64,000 nt of DNA from Lachnospiraceae bacterium (GTDB lineage: Bacteria > Bacillota > Clostridia > Lachnospirales > Lachnospiraceae): the NCBI GenBank assembly GCA_024694625.1, contig JAILJP010000022.1:1-64000 (forward strand), given 5' to 3'. The position numbers were made by a program, and so were the translations under genes. Shown in pieces: positions 15,622 to 23,270 of this stretch (positions are counted from its first letter, which is position 1; every line of letters begins with the position of its first letter). The notes below the pieces were generated by a model, which saw only the letters and a list, made by a program, of their open reading frames with translations, had not been told where the DNA came from and did not search any database.

Positions 15622-16917
15622 CTAACCTGCTTTTGGAATGGAAATGGTCACATTGGTTCCAACATCCAAGGTACTTTCCACTTCCATGGTTCCATTACAC
15701 ATATCTGTAATTCGTTCCCGGACACTGGCAATTCCTATATGGGAAATCCGTCCGTTTTTATCTACCGGATTGGAATTTACATTAAACCCAACCCCGTCGT
15801 CAATTACTTCAATCAAATATTGGTCTTTATTTTCTTTTACCCGCAATGTTACACAGCCACCCTCAGGTCTTTGGCAAACACCATGTTTTACCGCATTTTC
15901 CACAATAGGCTGAATACTTAAGGGCGGTATTTCAAAATCAAGATTATCGATATCATACTCCACCTGAAGTTCATCTTCAAAGCGCATTTTCTCCAATTCC
16001 AAATACCCTTTTACATGCCGAATCTCAGAATCGATGGGTATTAAATGAGAAATTGAAAGGGATTCAAAATTTCCTCTTAGGTAATCAGAAAACATCCCCA
16101 AGGCCTTTTGTGCCTTTTTTGCATCTGTATCACATAGATAATAAATGCTGTTTAACACATTAAAAATCATATGAGGCTGTAGCTGGGACTCTACCAGTTT
16201 TACCTGCATATCTTTTAATTCAATTTCCTTTTTTCTAAGCATTTCATTTCGATCTTCATTGTAATAAAAATACTGAAACAAAATAGAGAATCCAAGTCCA
16301 AGATTTTGTAACTGTAACGGAGGTCGAAATACAATCTGAAGAATCAACGCCGATAAAACCAGTATAAAATAACTGATCGTAGCCCGAAGTAAGGACGGGC
16401 GTAGTTTTTTCCGATAGTGAAATACCACCAAAAGCACAATCACCATGGCCAAGGTACTAAGGATCTGAGATGTCAAAAACATGGAGCCTCTATGATATGC
16501 GCCATTTTCGTCATAATAAAAATACAAATGTGTCCAATGGGAAAAAGCAGCCATTAAAGCGTTAAAAATGCAGATTCCGGTAACGAGACGTTTTATGGCT
16601 ACAACACCTCTTTCTCCTTCCAAGAAAATCCCCACATAATGGGTGAAAAGAATAAAGAATATGTATGCCATAATGAAATTGGACAAACATACAATCTTTA
16701 AGACAATAATGAAATAATCCCCTGTAAAACAAACAATCTGATATGCCAGACTGTCTAGCGCCATAAGCACTGCCCCAACAATCATCATTGCGTTAATGGT
16801 ATGACCTTTCGGTCCTTTATTTTTTACTGCGCAAATACCATAACCGGCAGCCCATAGGCACATAAAGGCCAAAACCATCTCTACGGCAGCCAAATACATG
16901 TAAACGTTTTCCACCAT
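15622..16917 (-). CDS. LytS-like sensor histidine kinase
   Basis: A 431-residue kinase with about six or seven membrane helices (residues 4-215), then a His_kinase/HATPase pair. The phospho-His is His249 in SQLQPHMIFNVLN, the N box is IQPIVENAVKHG and the G1 box is DDGVGF. The type is the YehU/LytS/YpdA family. The start at 16917 follows GGAGG; an earlier ATG at 16929 is part of the leader. It is first in the operon, so both kinases and one regulator are made from a single transcript. Kinases of this family often sense sugars, pyruvate or other small molecules; the ligand here is unknown. Confidence 0.88.
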   Translation of the reverse strand: MVENVYMYLAAVEMVLAFMCLWAAGYGICAVKNKGPKGHTINAMMIVGAVLMALDSLAYQIVCFTGDYFIIVLKIVCLSNFIMAYIFFILFTHYVGIFLEGERGVVAIKRLVTGICIFNALMAAFSHWTHLYFYYDENGAYHRGSMFLTSQILSTLAMVIVLLVVFHYRKKLRPSLLRATISYFILVLSALILQIVFRPPLQLQNLGLGFSILFQYFYYNEDRNEMLRKKEIELKDMQVKLVESQLQPHMIFNVLNSIYYLCDTDAKKAQKALGMFSDYLRGNFESLSISHLIPIDSEIRHVKGYLELEKMRFEDELQVEYDIDNLDFEIPPLSIQPIVENAVKHGVCQRPEGGCVTLRVKENKDQYLIEVIDDGVGFNVNSNPVDKNGRISHIGIASVRERITDMCNGTMEVESTLDVGTNVTISIPKAG

Positions 16918-16938
16918 ATTTCCTCCCATTCTTTTTTC

Positions 16939-16944
16939 ATTATA
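16939..16944 (-). promoter_or_regulatory. -10 box of the kinase-regulator operon
   Basis: A consensus TATAAT on the minus strand, 21 bases before the chosen start codon, giving a leader of about 15 nt that begins near the GGAGG site. The -35 region is poor. No copy of the LytTR-type repeat is seen here, so autoregulation is not evident. Confidence 0.55.
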
Positions 16945-16991
16945 GCAAAAATGAATAAAAAATCATATTTCACCTTTTCCATTTTGCCATA

Positions 16992-17021
16992 TTGTTTTCA
17001 CTACAAAAACCATGATACAAT
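16992..17021 (+). promoter_or_regulatory. Probable promoter of the DUF5688-like gene
   Basis: TTGTTT, 18 bases, TACAAT, about 49 bases before the chosen start codon. It is a moderate match to a vegetative promoter, divergent from the kinase operon. Confidence 0.4.
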
Positions 17022-17069
17022 AACCTCACTTTAAATCTGTTCCCGCAGGATATGTCAAATGGAGGAAAT

Positions 17070-17963
17070 ATGACATATCAAGAATTTAAAGAAACAATCT
17101 ACAAAACCGTAACCAATCGTTACGATTCTCGTGCCAACGTGCACCTTTCCACTTATACCAAAAATAATGACGTAAAACTGGACGGACTTTCCCTAAGCAG
17201 AAAAGACAGTCTGGTATCACCCACTGTGTACCTAAATGATTTTTATCCTTTGTTGGATCAGGGCGCTTCAATAGATGAAATTGTCCAAAAAATCATTGCA
17301 ACCTTCGAAAATGCCAAGGGGGTAAAAGGATTTCATCCAAAGGAGATTTCCGACTTTTCCAAAATCAAAGGCTCTGTATTTTTTAAACTCATTGGGAAAG
17401 AAAGCAATCAAAATCTGCTAAAAGATGTTCCCTACATGGAATACCTGGATTTGGCCATTGTTTTTTGTATTATGGTCAATCTAAAAGACGGTGAATGGGG
17501 CTCGATTCTAATACAGAATCATTTATTGGAATGTTGGAAGCTCTCCAAAGAGGATTTGTTTGAGTTTGCAAAGGTGAATACCTATCAATTGTTTCAGCCT
17601 TCCCTGACGCCCATTGAACAACTTCTGCAAAGGATGATTTCCCCGGAAGAACAGGACCTTTTTCCTACACTTACCCCCTCTTTTCCCATGTTTGTTGCTA
17701 CAAACTCCAGACAGGCCAATGGGGCAACCGTCATTTGCTACCCTGATTTTTTAAGGAAGATTTCCGAGTCCATGAACACGGATTTTTATATTCTCCCCTC
17801 AAGTATTCATGAGGTGATTTTGGTTCCTATGGACAATGGAATCAATATCAATGATTTAACTCAGATGGTACAGCAGGTAAACAAAACTCAGTTGGAACCG
17901 GAAGAAGTGTTATCCAACCACGCCTACTATTACTGCCGTCAAAAGAACAAAATTATGTATTAA
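17070..17963 (+). CDS. DUF5688-like protein, function unknown
   Basis: A 297-residue soluble protein with no signal peptide or membrane segment. Start, length and sequence style (TYQEFKETI at the N-terminus, VTNRY, a conserved VYLNDFYPLL stretch, and a C-terminal FYILPSSIHEVILVP) resemble the DUF5688 family, which is common in Lachnospiraceae and has no known function. The ATG at 17070 follows GGAGG; an in-frame ATG at 17052 lacks a site. It is monocistronic on the plus strand and ends at a shared bidirectional terminator. There is no direct link to the neighbouring regulators. Confidence 0.75.
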   Translation: MTYQEFKETIYKTVTNRYDSRANVHLSTYTKNNDVKLDGLSLSRKDSLVSPTVYLNDFYPLLDQGASIDEIVQKIIATFENAKGVKGFHPKEISDFSKIKGSVFFKLIGKESNQNLLKDVPYMEYLDLAIVFCIMVNLKDGEWGSILIQNHLLECWKLSKEDLFEFAKVNTYQLFQPSLTPIEQLLQRMISPEEQDLFPTLTPSFPMFVATNSRQANGATVICYPDFLRKISESMNTDFYILPSSIHEVILVPMDNGININDLTQMVQQVNKTQLEPEEVLSNHAYYYCRQKNKIMY

Positions 17964-17972
17964 CTCATAAAA

Positions 17973-18000
17973 ATATCCCCCGGAATACTCCGGGGGATAT
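17973..18000. terminator. Bidirectional terminator between convergent genes
   Basis: A perfect 12-bp GC-rich stem (17973-17984 with 17989-18000) closed by a 4-base loop. On the minus strand it is followed by TTTTT, on the plus strand by GATTTT. It serves the DUF5688-like gene and the HPt gene. Confidence 0.85.
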
Positions 18001-18004
18001 GATT

Positions 18005-18358
18005 TTATGAACTTTCCAACTGTGAAATACGTGCTACAGCTTTTTCATATGCTTCCGTCACTTTCGGAAAGTGTTCTTTCGCATATGCAAGGTTTTTTGC
18101 CCGAAGGGCCTCTGTAACAACCACGTCTGCTTCATATAGAGAATCCAGTGCCAGATTTTGGCAAACTCCCTTTAGTGTGTGTGCGGCAATAAATGCATTG
18201 TCAATATCATCTGCACGTAATGCCTTTTCCAGCTTTTCGTAGTTGTCATCTTTTAAAAACAATCCAAGGAAGCGTTTAATGGTGGCGTCTGCATGAAAGC
18301 ACGCACTCATTCTTTCATAGTCACCAATCCCGTTGTAACAGTTCTTCACTGTCATCAT
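18005..18358 (-). CDS. Stand-alone HPt phosphotransfer protein (HPt1)
   Basis: A 117-residue all-helical protein with the HPt signature AAHTLKGVCQNL, His60 being the phosphoryl carrier. HPt proteins shuttle phosphate between the receiver of a hybrid kinase and a downstream receiver. GAGGAGG lies about nine bases before ATG 18358, supporting this start over longer options. It is the second HPt gene in 3.5 kb; the other (21175-21534) is in the same operon as a hybrid kinase. Here the gene has its own promoter. A role in relay from the APC-kinase protein to the REC-EAL protein is likely but not proven. Confidence 0.85.
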   Translation of the reverse strand: MMTVKNCYNGIGDYERMSACFHADATIKRFLGLFLKDDNYEKLEKALRADDIDNAFIAAHTLKGVCQNLALDSLYEADVVVTEALRAKNLAYAKEHFPKVTEAYEKAVARISQLESS

Positions 18359-18434
18359 GGACACACACCTCCTCATAATAAATGACTCCTCAGTCAAAAA
18401 CACACCCCATTTATATAAAGTTTTTATACAAGAA

Positions 18435-18463
18435 AGAATACCACAATTCACACAATGGTGCAA
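18435..18463 (-). promoter_or_regulatory. Probable promoter of HPt1
   Basis: TTGCAC, 17 bases, TATTCT on the minus strand, giving a leader of about 70 nt. It lies between the cbiO end and the HPt1 start, so HPt1 can be expressed apart from the cobalt transporter genes. Confidence 0.5.
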
Positions 18464-18490
18464 ATTTTTCTAAAAACCCGTTTTTTTCTT

Positions 18491-19231
18491 TTAATTGTCA
18501 GACTTATATAGGGATAAGGGCAATTCCAATCCATTTTCATTCAATAATTTTTCATTTGTAAGAATCTCTTTTGCATCCCCATCTGCAATAATTTTGCCCT
18601 GATTCATCAAAATTACCCGATTGCAGGTATCCAGAATAAAATCCAAATCATGGCTGGCTATAATTTTTAAATGGTCAAACTCATTTAGGATATGAATCAA
18701 GTTTCTACGGTTTTTGGGATCCAAGGCAACGGAAGGCTCATCCATTAAAATCACATCCGGGGTCATGGACAAAATCGTGGCAATGGACGCCAGCTTTTTC
18801 TCCCCTCCGGATAATTTATAGATTGCCTTATGACGCAAGTGTTCAATATGAACCTTTTCTAAAGCTGCCGTTACCCTACGCTGTACTTCCGCTTCCGGAA
18901 GGCCATAGTTTCTCGGGGCAAAGGCCACGTCCTCTTCCACCGTGGTCATAAACAACTGACTGTCAGAATCCTGAAATACATATCCGATTTTTTCCCGGAT
19001 TTTATTTAAGGTATTTTGTTCCAATGGAATTTCTTCCACACGGATGCTTCCCTCAAAACGAAGATCCAGTCCAACCAGCAATTTTAAAAGAGTGGATTTT
19101 CCAACACCATTGTGACCCACAATACCGATGGCATCATTTTCTCCTGCGAAGAAAGAAACATTTTGTAAAATCGGCTCATTCTTTTCGTAGGAAAAACTTA
19201 AGTTTTCAACAGCTACATGTATGTGACTCAT
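18491..19231 (-). CDS. cbiO: ECF transporter ATPase, cobalt/nickel (CbiO)
   Basis: A 246-residue ABC ATPase with Walker A GHNGVGKST, Q-loop YVFQDSDSQLF, signature LSGGEKK, Walker B VILMDEP and an H-loop ASHDLDF. The sequence is typical of energy-coupling-factor ATPases. The start at 19231 follows GGAGGT and overlaps the cbiQ stop codon in ATGA; the frame stays open upstream inside cbiQ but without a ribosome site. With CbiM and CbiQ it powers uptake of cobalt or nickel across the membrane. Confidence 0.92.
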   Translation of the reverse strand: MSHIHVAVENLSFSYEKNEPILQNVSFFAGENDAIGIVGHNGVGKSTLLKLLVGLDLRFEGSIRVEEIPLEQNTLNKIREKIGYVFQDSDSQLFMTTVEEDVAFAPRNYGLPEAEVQRRVTAALEKVHIEHLRHKAIYKLSGGEKKLASIATILSMTPDVILMDEPSVALDPKNRRNLIHILNEFDHLKIIASHDLDFILDTCNRVILMNQGKIIADGDAKEILTNEKLLNENGLELPLSLYKSDN

Positions 19232-20028
19232 ACAAACAAACCTCCAACCAAGCGAAATACAGGATAAGTACGAATAACAAACAAAACAATCACCCAAAAA
19301 ATAAAGTATGCGACATCGCCGCCGGCAGACTTTTTCGGCTTTCCAAAAGGAAATTCTCCATTGAATCCCCGAAGGCACATGCTCTCATACACATCATCTG
19401 CACGGTCCATACTGCGCAACAACAGCTGTCCTACCAAAGATCCCCATACTTTATAATGGATTCCTTTTTGTCCCGGTGCCCGAAGGGCATAGGCCTGGGT
19501 AATCCGTTTGGTCTCCGTTAACAAAAGGGTGATATAGCGGTAAATCAACAAAAACTGGGTAACCATAATCTTTGGCACATGGAGAAGACGAAAGGCATAA
19601 CAAATACCTTCAATACTGGTAGTGGCGATCAGAATGTAGGATGCAAATACCGTAAGAATTCCCTTTAGCATTAAGGTAATCATGGAGCAAACGCCGCCCC
19701 ATACCTGAACACTGCCAAAAGTAGCCACCACTCGGTGATCGAAGAAAGGGTTAAAGATTCCCACGATACATACCAAAGGCAAGACGATGCGCAAACGGTA
19801 CAAGGCATCCTTCCATTTTAAATCCCCGATAATAAACACCACCATAGGATAGATACACATACCAAGAAGTCCTTCCACATCATACTTGTGGAAGGACACT
19901 GTTAAAACAATATAATAAATGGTTAAAATAAGCTTCACCAGAGGATGGATTTGATTCATCCAACGGTTTTGCTTTGCTGTTGCATCTATGCTTTGCAGTT
20001 CATAGATTGCACGATTGATTTTACTCAT
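19228..20028 (-). CDS. cbiQ: ECF transporter transmembrane subunit (CbiQ)
   Basis: A 266-residue protein with about five or six membrane helices and the coupling motif region SMDRADDVYESMCLRGF, the usual Ala-Arg-Gly-type contact with the ATPases. It starts 8 bases inside the end of cbiM and ends overlapping cbiO, so the three genes are tightly coupled. This is the T component that joins the substrate-binding CbiM to CbiO. Confidence 0.92.
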   Translation of the reverse strand: MSKINRAIYELQSIDATAKQNRWMNQIHPLVKLILTIYYIVLTVSFHKYDVEGLLGMCIYPMVVFIIGDLKWKDALYRLRIVLPLVCIVGIFNPFFDHRVVATFGSVQVWGGVCSMITLMLKGILTVFASYILIATTSIEGICYAFRLLHVPKIMVTQFLLIYRYITLLLTETKRITQAYALRAPGQKGIHYKVWGSLVGQLLLRSMDRADDVYESMCLRGFNGEFPFGKPKKSAGGDVAYFIFWVIVLFVIRTYPVFRLVGGLFV

Positions 20029-21031
20029 TACCTTTTACTGTTTCCTTATTCTGGTTCCTGAAAAATTTAAATACATAAGAAACTGCTACACAAAGTAAAA
20101 GTACAATAACAGCTCCTACGATTCCGGAGATAGTGGTTCCCACTGCGGACTCGCTACCTTTCAGTGCATAATCCGGTAAGAAGGCTGTCTTTTCCTGAAT
20201 GGAAGCAAATACATCATATATTCCACCAGCAGATTCCAATTCAGTTGAACCGGTAATCCTTTCGATGGACCATTCCAAACCGTCAGGGAAAGCAGAAGCA
20301 AACAATGAAAGGATTCCTCCAACCAATGCTGTCAAAACACCAAGGATTACCAAAGTGTTTTTGAAACTGAACTTTCCTTCTTCTGTCTCGCCTACGCCCC
20401 AAAGCATTTCCGGTCTTGCTTCATGAACAAATACCAATACCGCGGAAGTAATCAAACCTTCCACTGCTCCGATAGCCAAATGAATCGGCTGCATAGTCAT
20501 TAAAAATACTGAGAAAGGAAGTTCGGTAACACCGGAGAAGAAGGTTTCCAAACATACGGAAAACGCTCCCAACTGAAGTGTTAATACACAGCCCAACATA
20601 GAAGCCAAAATAATCTTTCCTTTTGAAACTCCCTTTTTCATAATCGGACGCCAAATCAAAAGTGCTCCAATAAAGCATCCATAAAACGCCATATTCCAGA
20701 CATTACAACCCAATGCCAAAAGTCCTCCGTCAGCGAAGAACAGACACTGCACCAAAAGCACACCGATCATGGTTAAAAATCCTGCATAAGGTCCCAACAA
20801 AGCTGACAACATCATGCCTCCGCACAAATGTCCGGATGAACCTGTGCCGGGAATGGTGAAGTTGATCATTTGAGCAGCAAAAACAAACGCTCCCATAACA
20901 CCCATAACCGGAATTTTCTTTGTTTCATTTTCCAATTTTACTTCACGTACACTTACCCCTGCAGCAACCGTTGAAGCAACATACATTGTACCGGCAACCG
21001 CAGGTACAATCAAAGCATCAGCCATATGCAT
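20021..21031 (-). CDS. cbiM: Cobalt/nickel-binding ECF component CbiM fused to a PDGLE domain
   Basis: A 336-residue protein. Residues 1-205 are CbiM: it begins MHMADALI, where the N-terminal amine, His2 and further His residues (SSGHLCGG) bind the metal, and has about seven helices. Residues 225-336 form a second part with two helices flanking a FPDGLEWS motif, the PDGLE domain that replaces CbiN in many such systems. No separate cbiN is present. The gene follows HPt2 by 143 bases and is preceded by GGGAGG and an inverted repeat that may be a metal-dependent operator. Uptake may feed cobalamin or nickel enzymes. Confidence 0.9.
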   Translation of the reverse strand: MHMADALIVPAVAGTMYVASTVAAGVSVREVKLENETKKIPVMGVMGAFVFAAQMINFTIPGTGSSGHLCGGMMLSALLGPYAGFLTMIGVLLVQCLFFADGGLLALGCNVWNMAFYGCFIGALLIWRPIMKKGVSKGKIILASMLGCVLTLQLGAFSVCLETFFSGVTELPFSVFLMTMQPIHLAIGAVEGLITSAVLVFVHEARPEMLWGVGETEEGKFSFKNTLVILGVLTALVGGILSLFASAFPDGLEWSIERITGSTELESAGGIYDVFASIQEKTAFLPDYALKGSESAVGTTISGIVGAVIVLLLCVAVSYVFKFFRNQNKETVKGNE

Positions 21032-21052
21032 AATACTTATCCTCCCTAACTA

Positions 21053-21083
21053 TTACTTATCTATCAATACTATAAATAAGTAA
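21053..21083. promoter_or_regulatory. Inverted repeat upstream of cbiM, candidate metal-regulator operator
   Basis: TTACTTAT, 15 bases, ATAAGTAA: perfect 8-base arms starting 22 bases before the cbiM start codon. The form (two arms one to two turns apart) recalls operators of dimeric or tetrameric regulators such as NikR, but the arm sequence differs from the E. coli NikR site. The regulator is unknown. Confidence 0.45.
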
Positions 21084-21174
21084 CACTCCTCCCACAAGCC
21101 ACCGGGGGGGATATCGGAAGGATTATCCTCAAAAACCATCTTTCGGGTATTTGAAAACAAGGCTCCCACCGTAC

Positions 21175-21534
21175 CTAAAACACTCTTTCATTTGTGTTTA
21201 TCAGCTGTTCCAACTGCCGCTTTGCCTCTCTCAAAGCCTTTACATCCTGACTGTAGTCCCGCTCTTCCCTGGCTCGCAGACTTTCTGTAAGACCTTCGAT
21301 TGGAATTGTCATAGGTGTCAGTGAAAGGTTGGAAACTGCCCCTTTCAAACGATGTGCGATATCAAAGGCCTTGTCATAGTCCCTTTCCAGAATCGTCTCT
21401 GCCAAAATGTCAAACCCTTCATCATCCAATACTTTTTGTACCAGACGAAGGTACAACTCTTCCTTGCCTGCGCAGCGGGCAACACCCTCATCTACATTGG
21501 CGCCATAACTTTTTAAATCTTCAACTGTCAACAT
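21175..21534 (-). CDS. Stand-alone HPt phosphotransfer protein (HPt2)
   Basis: A 119-residue helical protein with the motif IAHRLKGAVSNL; His61 should carry the phosphoryl group. It begins 35 bases after the REC-EAL gene, with AGGGGAG before the ATG, and is the last gene of the chemoreceptor-kinase-EAL operon. The hybrid kinase upstream has a receiver but no HPt domain, so this protein can supply the missing step to the receiver of the EAL protein. It is similar in length and His position to HPt1 at 18005-18358. Confidence 0.88.
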   Translation of the reverse strand: MLTVEDLKSYGANVDEGVARCAGKEELYLRLVQKVLDDEGFDILAETILERDYDKAFDIAHRLKGAVSNLSLTPMTIPIEGLTESLRAREERDYSQDVKALREAKRQLEQLINTNERVF

Positions 21535-21569
21535 AGTATCTCCCCTGTATCTTTTTTATTTATCCGAAA

Positions 21570-23252
21570 TCAGCCTTTAATAAAATTCTCAAACTCCTCT
21601 TTTGGAACAGGTTTTGAGAAATAGTATCCCTGTATCATCTGATACCCCATTTTCTTCAAAATATCCATCTGTTCCTTTTCTTCCACGCCTTCTGCAATCA
21701 TGGGAACATTTAAGAAATCCGCAATTTCTTTGATTAATTCCATCATTCGAAGGCTCTTTTCATCTTCCATAAGATTTGTCATAAAGCGCATATCCACTTT
21801 TAACACGTCAATGGGAAGCACCGTCAGCATATTCAATGAAGAATATCCGCTTCCAAAATCATCCATTTCTATGACAAACCCCTCTTTTTGGAATTGTGCA
21901 ACAATGTCCACCAGATTTTCCGTATCGGAGGCATAGGCAGATTCCGTAATCTCCAAATGCAAATCTTTTCGGTCGATACCGGCTGAATCCGCAATATTGC
22001 AAATGGTCTCAACAATATGCTCATCCATAATATCAATGCGACTGACATTTACAGAAATGGGGATGGTCACACCAAATTTTTCCTTCCATGTTTTTACCTG
22101 TGCGGCAGCCTGTCCCCAGATATATTCATCCATCACCTGAATCAGACCGTTTTCCTCAAAGAGAGATACGAATCTCCCCGGAGAAAGCATACCGTATTTG
22201 GGATGATTCCAACGAACCAAAGCCTCTGCTCCCACAAGACGGGGCGTATCCTCCTCCACATTGTATTTGGGCTGATACCAGACCAGAATCTCACCGTTTA
22301 TAATGGCGTCTACAATATTTCGAATCAGCGTCTCCTCAAACATACGCTGCTGTCGCATTTTTGCATCATAAAAAGCAATTTTTTCCTTTTGGCTCTCACG
22401 AATGGAGTCCCCTGCCATCCTGGCTCGCTCAAAGGACATTTCCAGAGATTCGGATTTGTCCACTTCACTGTTGATTCCGATGCGAATCTGGGTGTTGTGA
22501 ACGGTGGTATCACCGGTAATGGCGGCAATCACATCATCCAAAAAGACCTCATATCCAGCCTGATGTGCCACATATAGATAGAAATTGTCCCCCTCGCTTC
22601 TGCAGGCAATTCCCTCATGGGCATTGGCAAATTTCTCCATTTCCTTTGCGATGATTTTTAAAACCTCATTCCCCTCCTGTACCCCATAAAGCTCGTTGTA
22701 CAAATGAAAATGACTGACATTGACTGTAAGTGCATCCATACTCCGATTGGGATGAAATCGGTCCTGAAGTGATGCATACTCAAAGAAATAGCTTTTGGAT
22801 AAAAGCCCTGTTAATTCATCCTTTTCTGTAGACTGAATAATCATACGATCTTCGTATAAAGCAATAATTCTCTTTACACGAGCCATAATCTTTTCCGGCA
22901 TATCATAGGGCTTTTTAATAAAATCCGCTGCCCCCATTTTCAAACTTTCTATCTCTGCTGACTCATCTGAGGTAAGGACAATAATGGGGATATTTTTGAA
23001 AACCACATCCTGTTGCATCTGCTTCATCACTTCAAACCCGTCCATATTGGGCATTCGAAGGTCCAAAAGCACCAGAGATAGCAAAGGTCCCTGCTCCTCG
23101 ATTACCTGCAGTGCCTTTTGACCATCCTCTGCATACAATACTTCGTAACTATCCTCTAAAATACCACCTAATATCTCTCGGTTAATAAATTCGTCATCCA
23201 CCACCAGGACGCTACGTTTTATGTTTGAAAGATAAATGTTCTGATCTCCCAT
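21570..23252 (-). CDS. Response regulator with degenerate GGDEF and intact EAL domain
   Basis: A 560-residue protein. The receiver (10-135) has VVDDE, phospho-acceptor Asp64 in VLLDLRMPNMDG and Lys in IKKPYD. A GGDEF-like domain (about 145-295) has RSEGDNF where active cyclases have GGDEF, so it should not make c-di-GMP. The EAL domain (about 315-560) has AEALVRW, NVSR, EITES, DDFGSGYSSL, AEGVE and QGYYFSKP, the set seen in active phosphodiesterases. It should degrade c-di-GMP when phosphorylated, favouring motility over attachment. It lies 18 bases after the APC-kinase gene, its likely phosphate source. Confidence 0.92.
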   Translation of the reverse strand: MGDQNIYLSNIKRSVLVVDDEFINREILGGILEDSYEVLYAEDGQKALQVIEEQGPLLSLVLLDLRMPNMDGFEVMKQMQQDVVFKNIPIIVLTSDESAEIESLKMGAADFIKKPYDMPEKIMARVKRIIALYEDRMIIQSTEKDELTGLLSKSYFFEYASLQDRFHPNRSMDALTVNVSHFHLYNELYGVQEGNEVLKIIAKEMEKFANAHEGIACRSEGDNFYLYVAHQAGYEVFLDDVIAAITGDTTVHNTQIRIGINSEVDKSESLEMSFERARMAGDSIRESQKEKIAFYDAKMRQQRMFEETLIRNIVDAIINGEILVWYQPKYNVEEDTPRLVGAEALVRWNHPKYGMLSPGRFVSLFEENGLIQVMDEYIWGQAAAQVKTWKEKFGVTIPISVNVSRIDIMDEHIVETICNIADSAGIDRKDLHLEITESAYASDTENLVDIVAQFQKEGFVIEMDDFGSGYSSLNMLTVLPIDVLKVDMRFMTNLMEDEKSLRMMELIKEIADFLNVPMIAEGVEEKEQMDILKKMGYQMIQGYYFSKPVPKEEFENFIKG

Positions 23253-23270
23253 ACTCTCTCCCCTCTCGTC

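Noticed and set aside
21084-21174. Cobalamin or NiCo riboswitch before cbiM
   Set aside because: No known conserved box was seen by eye. A covariance-model search would be decisive; kept only as an open question.
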